From positions 48,277,360-48,341,359 of the forward strand of contig NC_061805.1 of the NCBI RefSeq assembly GCF_021462225.1: a DNA stretch of 64,000 nucleotides, in the 5' to 3' direction. Shown piece after piece: positions 25,130-35,850 of this stretch (its first letter is position 1; the number at the start of each line of letters is the position of its first letter). The stretch is from Girardinichthys multiradiatus (taxonomy: Eukaryota; Chordata; Actinopteri; Cyprinodontiformes; Goodeidae). The notes under the pieces are model-generated. The model ran no database searches. It was not told the origin of the DNA and was given only the letters and a program-made list of their open reading frames with translations. A program made the position numbers and the translations under genes.

Positions 25130-26095
25130 TATGGAGAACTCTCTTTTTGGTTGTCTGCAGCTGGTCAAAACTTTGCTGCCTATCTGCCTACAGGTAACAA
25201 GCAACGTCAGAGCATTACCCCAGTATTGTCTTTCCTGACTGGTTGCCTTTACATTTCAGGACTGGCAAAAGTAGAGACGTGAAAATGGTGTAACTCCTCC
25301 ATCACACCACTAGGAAACGGTATAATCTTTGAAACTCAACAACATGCATAAACACTTCTTGCTTACAAAACCTGGGAAGAAAATGAGCACAATGTTCAAG
25401 AATCATTGTTAGATAAAAAGAGTCAGCAGTGTAAGTAAGTACTTTGCAACCCACCATTGTCATTGTTGATACCTTCATTGTCTGTGGGCTTTTTAATGGT
25501 AGGCAGCCGTTACGTTGTGCCCGTGTGCATTAATTTCTACTGATTTCAGTCATACTCCTTATGAGCCAAGGCTTCCCCATAAGAAAGATTCAATTTTTAC
25601 CCATCTACACAAGATTGGAGACCAGGATGTTTTCAAACTATTACACTCTAGGACCTATTCTCAAATTGTACCATTTTTATAGAAACGTGTGTCGTTGTCA
25701 TGTAAACGAACAGTAGAAACACAATTAAACTTTTCAGTTTTCACCAGCAAACGTTCGTGTAAACAGGGCCTTAGATGTTCCTAGGACTTGAGGAGACAGA
25801 ACTTTATCTGCTCTTGCTCCCAACCTGTGGAATAATGTTCCTCTTACTGCAAGGATGGCCGGTACCTTGAATTTTAAGCCCCTTTTAAAAAATCTTTTTA
25901 AGGTCGGTTTTACTTCCGGTTGAGCAGAAAAATCTGGCTGTTTAATTTATTAGTCTTTTGTTGTCTTTTACTTACTTACTGTTTACTGTTTTTAGCTGTT
26001 CTTTGCTATTTTGTCCATCTGTTTAATTGTAGGTGTTTGTGTCTTATTGGTCATTTTAGGTTTTTTGGACCTGTACAGCACTTATTTCACTTCGG
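25130..26095 (+). mobile_element. L2/CR1-like LINE RT C-terminal relic
   Basis: Two pieces of an L2-like reverse transcriptase C-terminus. 25140-25260 encodes, across frameshifts, LVQNFAAYLPTG ... SITPVLS. 25790-25925 encodes TLSALAPNLWNNVPLTARMAGTL, then FKPLLKNLFKVGF, the conserved closing motif. A 3' UTR follows to 'gacctgtacagcact' at about 26080. The pieces are separated by about 0.5 kb that includes the end of another element near 25665-25773. Inactive. Confidence 0.65.
25665..25773. mobile_element. end of a non-autonomous DNA transposon
   Basis: Ends 'cgttcgtgtaaacagggcctta', the mirror of the common fish MITE start 'aaggccctgtttacacgaac', preceded by 'gtcatgtaaacgaacag'. Only one end is visible. 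Confidence 0.4.
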
Positions 26096-26106
26096 GTGTG
26101 TAAAAC

Positions 26107-26175
26107 CATTCGAGCACTCAAACCCCTTCTTGAACAGCCACCTTAACGTGGTGGAGGGGTTTGAGTGCTTGAATG
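26107..26175. repeat. 20-bp inverted repeat at the LINE 5' end
   Basis: CATTCGAGCACTCAAACCCC (26107-26126) pairs with 26156-26175 with one mismatch. The loop contains 'ccaccttaacgtggtgg', itself partly palindromic. The right arm is normal LINE leader; the left arm looks like an inverted partial copy of it. Confidence 0.7.
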
Positions 26176-26529
26176 ATCCTAGAGGCTATGTTGTCTGGGG
26201 CTTAAATGCCCTTGGTAGGGTCTCCCATGGCAAACAGGGTCTAGGTGACGGGTCAGACAAAGAGCGGTTCAAGACACCTTCATGAGGACCATAAAATCGA
26301 GGCACGGGACGTCGCCCGGTACGGCGGAGCCGGGGTCCCACCCTGGAGCCAGGCCTGGGGTCGGGACTCGTCGGAGAGTGCCTGGTGGCTGGGTTGCTCC
26401 TCGCAGGACCCAGCTGGGCCAAGCCCGAATGAGAGACGCAAGGCCATTCCCCAGTGGGCCCACCACCTGCAGGGGTAACCATGAGGGACCGGTGCAAAGA
26501 GGAATGGGCATCACACGAAGGTGGAGGCC

Positions 26530-27475
26530 TCACCGACTCGATCCCCGGATGCGGCTGGCTCTAGGGACGTGGAATGTCAGCTCGCTGGGGGGGGAAGGAG
26601 CCTGAGCTTGTGCTGTAGCTCGAGAAATATCGACTAGAAATAGTCAGGCTCACCTCCACGCACAGCGTGGGCTCTGGAACCCATCTCCTTGAGAGGGGCT
26701 GGACTCTCTTCTATTCTGGAGTGGCCCATGGGGAATGGCGGTGGGCTGGGGTGGGTTTGCTTGATGACCACCACCTCAGCCGTCTCGTGTTGGAGTTTAC
26801 CCCAGTGGATGAGAGGGTCGTATCCCTGCTACTTCCGGTTGGGGACAGGTCTCTGACTGTCGTTTCGGCCTACGGGCCAAGCGGTACCCGGCCTTCTTGG
26901 TGTCCCTGTTGGAGGTGCTATATAGTGCCCCTCCCAGGGACTCCATTGTTCTGCTGGGGGACCTCAATGCCAACGTGGGAAATGACAGTGACACCTGGAG
27001 AGGCGTGATCGGGAGGAATGGCCTCCCCGATCTGAATCTGAGTGGTGTTTCGTCATTGGAATTGTTTGTCCACCGTTATTGTCCATCAGTGCACTTGGCA
27101 CCAGGACACCCTGGGCAGGAGGTCGATGATCGACTTTGCTCTCGTGTCGTCACTCGGGTTAAGAGAGGGGCTGAGCTGTCCACTGATCACCACCTGGTGG
27201 TGGGTTGGATCCGCTGGAAGAGAAGTAAGTCGGACAGACTTGGCAGGCCCAAGCGCATAGTGAGGGTCTGCTGGGAACGTCTGGCAGAGCCCTTGGCCAG
27301 GGATGTATTCAACTCCCACCTCCGGGAGAGCTTGGCCCAGATTCTGGGGGATGTTGGAGACATAGAGTCTGAGTGGAACATGTTCTCCGCATCTATTGTT
27401 GATGCTGCGGCCATAAGGTCTGCGGTGCCTGTCGCGGCGGCAATCCCCGAACCCAGTGGTGGACACCGGCAGTAA
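26530..27475 (+). pseudogene. RTE-like LINE endonuclease region
   Basis: Apurinic-type endonuclease that would nick the target. Pieces in different frames: LALGTWNVSSLG (26545, the conserved N-terminus), TLFYSGVAHGEWRWAGVGLL (26700), RVVSLLLPVGDRSLTVVSAYG (26815), SIVLLGDLNANVGND.. (26940, catalytic region), HQCTWHQDTLGRRSMIDFALVSS (27090, another frame), then RGAELSTDHHLVVGWIRW (27165, SDH-like motif as TDH). At least three frameshifts. Confidence 0.8.
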
Positions 27476-27516
27476 GGGACTCTGCCAAGCTGGAGAAGGA
27501 GTCCTATTGGCTGTGG

Positions 27517-28695
27517 TTGGCTTGTGGGACTCCTGAGCTGGCTGACGGGTACCGTGAGGCCAAGCGTGCCGCGGAGAGTCCAGCCAATGGTCGAACCTCG
27601 GCTTCAGGAGGAGCAGTGTGGTTTTCATCCCGGTCGTGGAACACTGGACCAGCTCTATACCCTCTACAGGGTACTCGAGAGTTCATGGGAGTTTGCCCAA
27701 CCGGTCCACATGTGTTCTGTGGACCTGGAGAAGGCATTCGACTGTGTCCCATGTGGGGGGTTCTCCAAGAGTATGGAATCGGGGGCCCTTTATTAGGGGC
27801 CATCCGGTCTCTGTACAAGCGCAGCAGGAATTTGGTCCGCATTGCCGGCACTAAGTCGAACATGTTCCTGGTGCATGTTGGACTCTGGCAGGGCTGCCCT
27901 TTGTCACTGGTCCTGTTCATAACTTTTAAGGACAGGATTTATTGGCGCAGCCAATGGCCGGAGGGTGTCTGGTTTGGAGACCAGTGGATTTCGTCTCTTC
28001 TTTTTGTAGATGACGTGGTCCTGCTGGCCCACACTAGCCAAGACCTACAGCATGCACTGGGGCGGTTCGCAGCAGAGTGTCAAGCGGCTGGGATGAAGAT
28101 CAGCTCCTCCAAGTCCGAGGCGTTGGTTCTCGACTGGAAGAGAGTGGCTTGTCCTCTTCAGGTTGGGGGGGAGTTCCTGTCTCAAGTGGAGGAGTTAAAG
28201 TATCTTGGGGTCTTGTTCACGAGTGAGGGAAGAATGGAGCGGGAGATCGACAGACGGATCGGTGCGGCTGCCACAGTAATGGGGGCGCTGTGCCGGTCCA
28301 TTGTGGTGAAGAAAGAGCTGAGTCGAAAAGCAAAGCTCTCAATTTACCAGTCGGTCTACTCTCCTGCCCTCACCTATGGCCATGAACTTTGGGTCATGAC
28401 TGAAAGAACAAGATTCCGGATACAAGCGACTGAAATGAGCTTCCTCCATAGGGTGGCCGGGCACTCCCTTAGAGATAGGGTGAGGAGCTCGGCCATCCGG
28501 GAGGGGCTCGGAGTAGAGCCGCTGCTCCTCCACATCGAGATGAGTCAGTTGAGGTGGCTCGGGCATTTATACCGGATGCTTCCTCCAGGCACGTCCTACC
28601 GGGAGGAGGCCCAGGGGACGGCCCAGGACACGCTGGAGGGACTATGTCTCTTGGCCGGCCTGGGAACGCCTTGGGCTCCCCCCGGAGGAGCTTGA
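27517..28695 (+). pseudogene. RTE-like LINE reverse transcriptase, N-terminally deleted
   Basis: A 392-codon open frame, of which only the part from about 27755 on is the true RT frame; earlier the real frame is +1 (EEQCGFHPGRGTLDQLY, then VDLEKAFDCVP, motif A). In frame: GLWQGCPLSLVLFITF (motif B), SLLFVDDVVLLA (motif C, with FVDD in place of the usual FADD), KISSSKSEALVL, KYLGVLFTSEGRMEREID, RELSRKAKLSIYQSVY, YGHELWVMTERTR, EMSFLHRVAGHSLRDRVRSS and SQLRWLGHLYRM. About 150 residues between the ACGTPE region and EEQCGF are missing. The C-terminus frameshifts near 28600. Confidence 0.88.
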
Positions 28696-29510
28696 GGAGG
28701 TGTGTGGGGAGAGGGAAGACTGGATGTGTCTGCTGAGTCTGCTGCCGACCTGGACCTGGATAAAGCGGAAGACGACGAGTACGAGTACAAGTACGATTAC
28801 AAGGATGTGTAAAGTGCTCAAAAGTAGACTGATTGAGTTTGAAAATGACTAAAATACATAAAGATGTAAAAACAAGCAGCAATGCAATAAAAATAAAATA
28901 AACATCTCACGTGATGTCAAAATCCAAGGAGCACAGTCCACTGAGCTTTTATTCAGATAAAAATGGGAAATTGTTCTCATAATTGCGTGTGCCAGTTAAA
29001 GGATGTGCAGCAGCAATTTTCCAATATAAGGACCCCCAGCCCCCACTAAAGTGCATTACAGTAATCCACAGGAGTAGCAATGAAGGCAATGATTGCTGTC
29101 TCAAGCTCTCTTCACAAAGTTAAGTAAATATAAAAGTTTATCAATCCCTCAAACTTCAGACTTAAAGTCTAGTGAAATATCTGCAAAAGGCAGTGTTTAC
29201 TGATATGCCTCAAAATGTTTTAAGTTAATGTGAAATGTTTATTACTCATCTGTTTTTGCACTTTAGAAAAAGAAGAATATTTTTTCATATTTCAGGCTTA
29301 AAACTAAAGGTGATGTTTGTTTCTTACTACATTTTAAGCAATCAAATGTTATTTAAAAACAAATTGAATTTTTACTTGCATTTCATATCTTTCATATATT
29401 TCTACTATCTTAAGTTGCTACAGCAAAACAGGATTTTTTACAATTACTCAATTAATCGTCAGAATAATCGATAGAATACTTGATTACTAAAATATTCGTT
29501 TACAATAGCC

Positions 29511-29870
29511 CTATGTGAGTCCATCACTGAACAAAAAATCCAAGGACAGCAGCTAGTTGAGAACAGAATAGCTGATGAAAAATCAAAGTGTTGAAGTGGT
29601 CAAAGTCAAAGTTCAGACCTCAACCTCAAAGATCCTTCAGAGAGTTGCGCAATAACAAATGACTGCAAAACTCAATGAACTGAAATGATGTTTTAAAGCA
29701 GAGAGAGGGCCATAATTCCTCTGCAACAATGTGACTCACTGATAAAGTCAGAGGGAAAATGACCCAAAGAGTCGTTGCTGCTAAAGCTGGTTCTACAAGC
29801 TCTTAGTTTTTCCATGAATGTCCAATAAAATAAGTTCTGTATTCTGCTACAATGAAGAACTACAACTAGA
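29511..29870 (+). mobile_element. Tc1-like 3' half, decayed
   Basis: Corresponds to the end of the transposase of the 1965-2610 family: 'gtgagtccatcactgaacaa', 'gaccctcaacctcaaagat'-like PDLNPIEML region, 'caaaactcaatgaactgaaatgatg', 'ccataattcctctgcaac', 'gttgctgctaaagctggttctacaagc'. No intact frame. Confidence 0.68.
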
Positions 29871-30066
29871 TGTTTTACCCACATGAGATTGGAGCCAAAC
29901 TTGAAACCAGCAAAAGCCAGCACATCTTATACAATCCCCTGATTCCGACAACTCCCTACCCAAACAGCTACACAACTGACTAAGCAGTCTATTCATAAAA
30001 GTTTCCGTTTTCAATCATGTATTAAATTTCTCTTGTTTGATGAGCGGACCGGCTCTTTTGTATGTT

Positions 30067-30100
30067 CACCCCCCCCACACACACACACACCCCACCCCTT
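30067..30100. repeat. C-tract and (CA)n microsatellite
   Basis: Run of C followed by about eight CA units and another C-rich tract. Confidence 0.9.
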
Positions 30101-31305
30101 TTTCGCTTGGCTTTCACAGCCGAGCTGTCAGGAGGAGCATGTTGTCGTTAAAAATGAGACGAGGCAACAACAGGGCAACATCTGATTAGCATTCAGTGCA
30201 CCATCTCCGCTCCCCGAGGTATTTTATTACCACAGGTGCAGAGGCATTCACTGATCAGATCCACGCTATAGGCAAGGTTAGCCCTTAATTGAAAACAGCT
30301 CTATTTATACACCTGCAGGCACTAAAGGTCTCCGAGAAAGCACAGGGAGGTTGAAAAGAAGAGAAAAGAAGGGGGAAAAACACAGAACAGTGACAGAACT
30401 GTGAAAAAAGATGTGCCTTGGGAGGAATAGTTTAAGGCCCACAAGGAAGGGAATGGCATCCTCAAAGCAGTATGCTGCCTAGTGCAAAGAAGAGGATATG
30501 TATGCAGGTGCAAATTTCTGCAGAGAAGAATATTCCATGGTAACAAAGACGGCTACAGGCAGAAACACAAAAGTCCATCCATCTTTTTCCTTTAACATAA
30601 AAGGAAATAATTATTTTACTAAATATGAAACAGCATCTTTGTAGGGCTTGTTTGCACCCTGATCTAGTGGAGCATTGTCCTGGTAACCTTTGGCCATATT
30701 GCTACTTTGCATCCAGGGGCCAATGTTTTCAAAGTGCAACCATAACAGGAAGTGATGGGGCCAGTGTTGTGGGGATCCAATCATAAAACCACAGAGGGAG
30801 GAGAAGGTTAATAAATGCTCTGTCAAAGTCATAGTCTTCTGCAGGATCAAATATCAAAAGATGAGAAAGCAAGGAAATATGCTCATTTATAGGGCTTCTC
30901 CACGTGGATGTGTTGCAAAACTAAGATTTTGTGTTCTGTTTGCACCTCCTGTTCACACGCAAGCTGATTTTTTAAAAACACTTTCCAAAAAGGGAGTTTT
31001 AAAAGCAGTACTTGCGGTGTATCCATGTGAATCAAGAAACATTGACATGAAGGGCAACCTTTTGCACTTTCTTTGCTAAAAAAACACAACAGTGAATATG
31101 CTTTATGTTGTTTTTTCCTCCAACAACCACCTCACTTTGTCCTGAGTCTGATTCCTTTTCATTTCAAAGGTGATAAGAAAGGACAGCTGTGTCAAAGAAA
31201 ACACAAGCCATAACTGTTTTGGGAGAATATTTTGCCTAGTAGTCCTCCAGCCACGCTCAGGACCTACCTCTTTTGAGGTAGTTCAGATACTGGAACGGCA
31301 TTATT

Positions 31306-32177
31306 CGTTCGTTCGTCGTCTTCCGCTTATCCAGGACCGGGTCGCGGGGGCAGCAGACTCAGCAGAGACGCCCAGACGTCCCTCTCTCCAGACACCTCCT
31401 CCAGCTCCTCCAGGGGGAGCCCAAGGCGTTCCAAGGCCAGCCGAGAGACATAGTCCCTCCAGCGTGTCCTGGGCCGTCCCCTGGGCCTCCTCCCGGTGGG
31501 ACGTGCCTGGAACACCTCCCGAGGAAGGCGTCCAGGAGGCATCCGGTATAGATGCCCGAGCCACCTCAACTGGCTCCTCTCGATGTGGAGGTGCAGCGGC
31601 TCTACTCCGAGCCCCTCCCGGATGGCCGAGCTCCTCACCCTATCTCTAAGGGAGTGCCCGGCCAACCTACGGAGGAAGCTCATTTCAGCCGCTTGTACCC
31701 GTGATCTCGTTCTTTCGGTCATGACCCAAAGTTCATGGCCATAGGTGAGGGTAGGAACGTAGACCGACCAGTAAATTGAGAGCTTTGCTTTTCGGCTCAG
31801 CTCTCTCTTCACCACAATGGACCGGCACAGCGCCCCCATTACTGTGGCAGCCGCACCGATCCGTCTGTCGATCTCCCGCTCCATTCTTCCCTCACTCGTG
31901 AGCAAGACCCTCAGATACTTAAACTCCTCCACTTGAGGCAGGAACTCCCCTCCAACCTGAAGAGGACAAGCCACCCTTTTCCGGTCGAGTACCATGGCCT
32001 CGGACTTGGAGGAGCTGATCCTCATCCCAGCCGCTTCACACTCGGCTGCGAACCGCCACAGCGCATGCTGTAGGTCGTGGCTAGAGGGGGCCAGCAGGAC
32101 CACGTCATCTGCAAAAAGAAGAGACGAAATCCACTGGTCCCCAAACCAGACCCCCTCCGGCCCTTGGCTGCGTCTAG
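31306..32177 (-). mobile_element. young 5'-truncated RTE-like LINE copy
   Basis: An 872-bp insertion on the minus strand flanked by an exact 11-bp target duplication ACGGCATTATT (31295-31305 and 32178-32188). The 3' end is 'ggataagcggaagacgacgaacgaacg', a short ACGA-repeat tail rather than poly(A). The 5' end is cut within the RT, just after motif B. The clean duplication and unbroken coding frame show a recent insertion. Confidence 0.92.
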
Positions 32178-32184
32178 ACGGCAT
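31327..32184 (-). CDS. RTE-like reverse transcriptase C-terminal fragment
   Basis: A 285-codon open frame. It contains SLLFADDVVLLAPSS (motif C, intact FADD), MRISSSKSEAMVLDRKRVA, VEEFKYLRVLLTSEG (motif D/E), IDRRIGAAATVMGALCRS, LTYGHELWVMTERTRS, FLRRLAGHSLRDRVRSS, SQLRWLGHLYRM, TGRRPRGRPRTRWRDYVSRLA, and ends LLPPRPGPG, the normal family C-terminus. Endonuclease and RT fingers/motif A are missing, so no activity is expected. Its first Met codon (32184) lies in the duplicated target sequence, not in the element. Confidence 0.88.
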   Translation of the reverse strand: MPSRRSQGPEGVWFGDQWISSLLFADDVVLLAPSSHDLQHALWRFAAECEAAGMRISSSKSEAMVLDRKRVACPLQVGGEFLPQVEEFKYLRVLLTSEGRMEREIDRRIGAAATVMGALCRSIVVKRELSRKAKLSIYWSVYVPTLTYGHELWVMTERTRSRVQAAEMSFLRRLAGHSLRDRVRSSAIREGLGVEPLHLHIERSQLRWLGHLYRMPPGRLPREVFQARPTGRRPRGRPRTRWRDYVSRLALERLGLPLEELEEVSGERDVWASLLSLLPPRPGPG

Positions 32185-32887
32185 TATTGTTACAAAGTTA
32201 TATTTAAACTTTGGGGCTCTTTCAGGTTTGCAGGGAATCCATTCCAGTTCATCAGATCACGAATACATGACAGCTTTCCTTAATTTAGAAAAAGTACCTA
32301 AAGTTAATGTATCTCTTCTACATCTTCACTGAGAAGCCAGTGAAGATTTTGTTAAAATAGGCTTGTATAAAAAGCATCAATTTGCTTTTAAGAGTCGTTC
32401 TTTGATGGGAAACCTTTAACCTTTGTTACATTTGTCGAATAATACAAAGCTGATTTAGTGATATGGTTTATGGGGCTTGTGAAATTTAGATCACCATCCA
32501 AGTTTTGTACTACACCTTTGTCTTTAACAGTCAACTAAGTTAGGCATTCATTATGTGCCACTGAAGCTTCGAACCAAATATGAGTATTTCAGTTCTATAT
32601 TTGTTAGCTGTAAAAAAAATTCTGACATTCATGTATTTATATCACTGAAACACTGAATAGGAGAGTGTGTCAGATTCAGGTAATCAGGTTAAACAGCAGT
32701 GATCCAGGAATTGATATCTGAGGTCACCTTGTTAGAGTTAAAATTACCAAGTGAGACAAATACCGCATTTCCTTTTAAATACTAAAATGAGAACATGAAC
32801 TATCCTTTCAAACCTGTTTTCACCTTAATTCACCATAATTCAACTTAAAGATAAAACAAATCTGTATTAATATAATTAATTTATAAG

Positions 32888-33140
32888 CTACAATAAGCTG
32901 GTTGCACAAGTGTGCACACCCTTAAACTAATGCATTGTTCAGCCACCTTTTGATACAATTTCAGCATTTAATCTTCTTTTGTATGAGTCTGTCACCAACC
33001 CAGATCTTGACTTTGTAATATTTGCCAGTTCTGGTTTGCAGATGTTGTCCAAACCTCCCAGATTGTAAGGTTTTTAAGCAACCTGCTCAATTTATAATTT
33101 CTCATTACCAAAACACAGCTGTAAAACAAAAACAAATCTG
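32888..33140 (-). mobile_element. Tc1-like fragment (3' part, antisense)
   Basis: Plus strand shows the antisense 3' region: 'gttgcacaagtgtgcacacccttaaactaatgc', 'agccaccttttgatacaatttcagca', 'tgagtctgtcaccaac..agatcttgactttgtaatatttgcca'. This corresponds to the terminal repeat and transposase C-terminus of a further fish Tc1 family. It ends near 33140. Confidence 0.6.
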
Positions 33141-33508
33141 ACTCAATGCAGTTTGGTCATCATGTCTAATTCATATATGTGCAACAATCTATTAGTAGAT
33201 GATTGTTTTTTTTCCATTAGGTCTGTCAGGTTTTGTTCAGACTTGGAAATAAAAAACTTCTGAGCTGAAAAGACTTATTAAAATTCACATTTTAGAGTCT
33301 GTAAATGCTTCAGTGGACATTCAAATTAAATTGGAACGCTGGAAATGTCATTTCAAATTTCTTTAATCTAAATTTTGCAAAAGTAGTGATTCTACGTCTG
33401 AGCACGTACTATCACACAATATATTAACAGATATTTTAACGATGGATGTTCAAAAAGATAAACTAAGTATTGGACAGTCCTGGAAGACTGCCGTTACAGG
33501 CCAGTAGA

Positions 33509-34198
33509 TGTCAGGATGTGACATTTTGGACTTTGTGTTTTGTTTTGTTTACTAAGTATCATATTTCTCCAGCCCCTCTGGTTAGGTTGTGTTTACTTAT
33601 TGTGTACATTTTGTTTGTTTACATCCTAGTCCTCATGTTCTCTGCTTCCCTTCCTGTCAGTTCAGTCTGTGTGGTGTTAGGTTTCATTACTCTGTAATCT
33701 GGTTTGCTTTATGGGTTCCTTGTTCGTTCTTAGGTTTGGTGTTTCTTATGTTCCCTCTAGTTTCTCGGTTCATGATTATTCTTTACTCTCATGCTTCATT
33801 TGGTTATTTGTTTATAGCTTCGTTTTGGTATTGTTTATTAGTCCCTCGTCATGTTTTAATCTATGTATTGTTTTCACCTGTTCCCTCTGCCTCCCTGCCT
33901 CCTTGTCTCACCTGTTCTTAGTTCCTTTGATTACCTGCCTTTGTTCTCCCTCTGTATATTAGTTGGTTTTGTTTCATTGCTCTTTGCTGGTTTCTCGTCG
34001 CTCTCAGTTGCTGCCCTCGTTCATGCCATGTTCCTGCAGTGTCGCAGCCTCGTAGGATTGTTTGGATTCTGGTTCTGTGTTGTACCTGCAGTGATTATGT
34101 TACGTTTCTGATCCTTTAAATAAAACAAGGATTCATTTAAGATGCTGCTTCCAAGCTCTTGTCTGCGCTTCGGTCCACCCCAAAACCACACCGTGACA
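33509..34198 (+). mobile_element. solo LTR, 690 bp
   Basis: Starts TGTCAGGATGTGAC and ends ACACCGTGACA, with 5'-TG...CA-3' and mirrored TGTCA/TGACA termini, flanked by the exact 5-bp duplication GTAGA (33504-33508, 34199-34203). Near the 3' side is AATAAA (34119-34124) followed by a 'cttgtctgcgcttcgg' segment, as in an R-U5. No internal region, primer binding site or second LTR follows, so it is the product of LTR-LTR recombination. Gypsy-like is likely from the ends, but ERV cannot be ruled out. Short ORFs inside are not genes. Confidence 0.72.
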
Positions 34199-34409
34199 GT
34201 AGAAACATCTCTTCTTTTGGTTATCATGTCAGATATTTTTCCAAGGAGCCACGAATCTGCTTAAAAAATAAAGAGCAGAGAAGCCGATAATGTTGCATTA
34301 TTGGTTTGAGAAGATTTAATGTGTTAAAACGTTTTTTTTTTTATCTGACACTTTTAGTTTGATGTTCCAAAGGTTAATTTCTCATAGTCTTGCAAAAAGA
34401 ATTTCATTT

Positions 34410-34590
34410 TCTATACCTGCTTCTTCCATACAAGGTTACAGGGGAGCTAGCGTCTATCTCCAGTGCTCTACAGGAGAGAGGTGGGGTACAACCTGGACAG
34501 GTCGCCAGTCTATCGCAGGGCAACACAGAGACACACGACCATGCACACACCCATTCACAACTAAGGGTAATTTGCCTTGCAAAAAACATA
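34410..34590 (-). repeat. tRNA-like short dispersed repeat, truncated
   Basis: Covers the tail-proximal half only ('ctacaggagagaggtggggtacaacctggacagg', 'gccagtctatcgcagggcaacac'), stopping at 'taagggtaatttgcc'. The tRNA-like head is missing. Confidence 0.65.
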
Positions 34591-34599
34591 GGCTCTCAA

Positions 34600-35845
34600 A
34601 AAGTGGTGGTTCTACTTGTGAGCACTGTAAAGATTGCACATAAATGGCAAAATTCTGTATAGCTGATTATTAGAAATACCTAAAAGTATCGACTGTTCAA
34701 AATAATAAAATAATAATAATCAAAATAATAAATTCCTCCAAGAAAAATGGGTGTTCTTGTTTGTCAGTGATTGTTTTTTTGTAAGAACAAAGGCATCTTT
34801 ATCAACTGAGAAGCAGATTTTATTCATTATAAGAAGCTTTTTAAATCTACAGCTTTTAGTTTGAAGTATCAGAAAAGGTAAATTGACTTAAGAGAGACGT
34901 CCTTCAAACATTTTGAACTTCAGTGCAAAGATTTCTAGTGAAGTATTCCTTAAAATTCATTTCAATTCTTGCTGTGGATAGAAAATATGTTTTACTGTTT
35001 TCCAAGTTGCGATGGGACCCCACAAAGACAATCCTAGCCTTTCAAAGGAGCTGCATGGCTGTAGATCTTGGAGAGCGAGCACACTGATGTGTGTATACAA
35101 CATCCCAATGTTCCCGCACAACATTTCCCTGGATCCTGTTGGGACAAGATGAAAGGCTCTGTGCCCTAATATCACTGGAACTGCAGGTGTGGAGGCTCCC
35201 ATTTCACCAGTGTCACTGATGTTCGCAGACGTTCCTGGGAGAAGGGTGGGGGACAGCGCTGAGACATCTGCAAGTTTGGATAAGCATCTAAGGGTTCAAT
35301 CAAACTCAGTACCTCGCAGGTAAATGTTTGGATACTGTGAAGCCCCGTGTGTGCGTGGGTGGGAGGGCGGTGAGCGCTCTTAATTGTCTGTTCTGGCTTG
35401 TCATCAAAGAACACATCACAGCCACAACGCCGTGTGGAGACTGAGAACAATATCTGTGTGATCACTTTCCTCAGGAGGGCAGTTTGTTGGAAACGCTGCT
35501 TTGTGGGAATGTGTTTTGGCCTGTTCATGCTAACAGTTTCTGACTGAATTTAGACACATGGGGAAGCTTTCCTCCAATGAAAACCTTGTCCGCACGTGTA
35601 ACAGCGCTCATAAAGTGTCCCTCTTTGTCCTCTGTTCTCTAAAAAAGGTTATAAGGATGAAGAGGAAATTCACAGAATGTATTGAGTTTTTATTTGTGAA
35701 AAAAGTGTCAAAAACTTATTCACAAAGTCAGAAATTTTGACTTGAAATAAAAGGAAGAAAAACCAATCAAAATATTTTGCTATTCCACAAACACTCCTAA
35801 AAACTAGATAGTATAAATCATACCTTTGTTGCTTCCCCTGTAAAT
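34600..35845. other. no recognised feature
   Basis: The segment 35000-35530 is somewhat GC-richer, with a long minus frame (35528-35172) but no recognisable domain. Confidence 0.45.
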
Positions 35846-35850
35846 GTCAG

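Larger units (their letters stand above)
26128..28806 (+). mobile_element. APE-type (RTE-like) LINE, defective
   Basis: 2.7-kb GC-rich island in AT-rich DNA: a non-LTR retrotransposon with 5' leader ('ccaccttaacgtggtggaggg', then 'ggtagggtctcccatggcaaacagg'), an endonuclease region, a reverse-transcriptase region and a 3' end ('ggataaagcggaagacgacgag') that dissolves into 'tacgagtacaag' units. The first half of the RT (fingers) is deleted and there are several frameshifts, so it cannot act alone. The 31306-32177 and 52931-53845 copies belong to the same family. Assignment to RTE rather than another APE clade rests on memory of related fish proteins. Confidence 0.85.

Noticed and set aside
26186..26605. 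Overlapping Pro/Arg/Gly-rich frames as a small protein
   Set aside because: Noncoding leader of the RTE-like LINE, with high GC giving long open frames on both strands.
28469..28882. Minus-strand 137-codon frame
   Set aside because: Antisense shadow of the LINE RT C-terminus.
33589..34111. Hydrophobic frames resembling a membrane protein
   Set aside because: Overlapping frames all derive from the T-rich first half of the solo LTR.
35172..35528. 118-codon minus frame as an exon
   Set aside because: Splice context not convincing and no similarity recognised.
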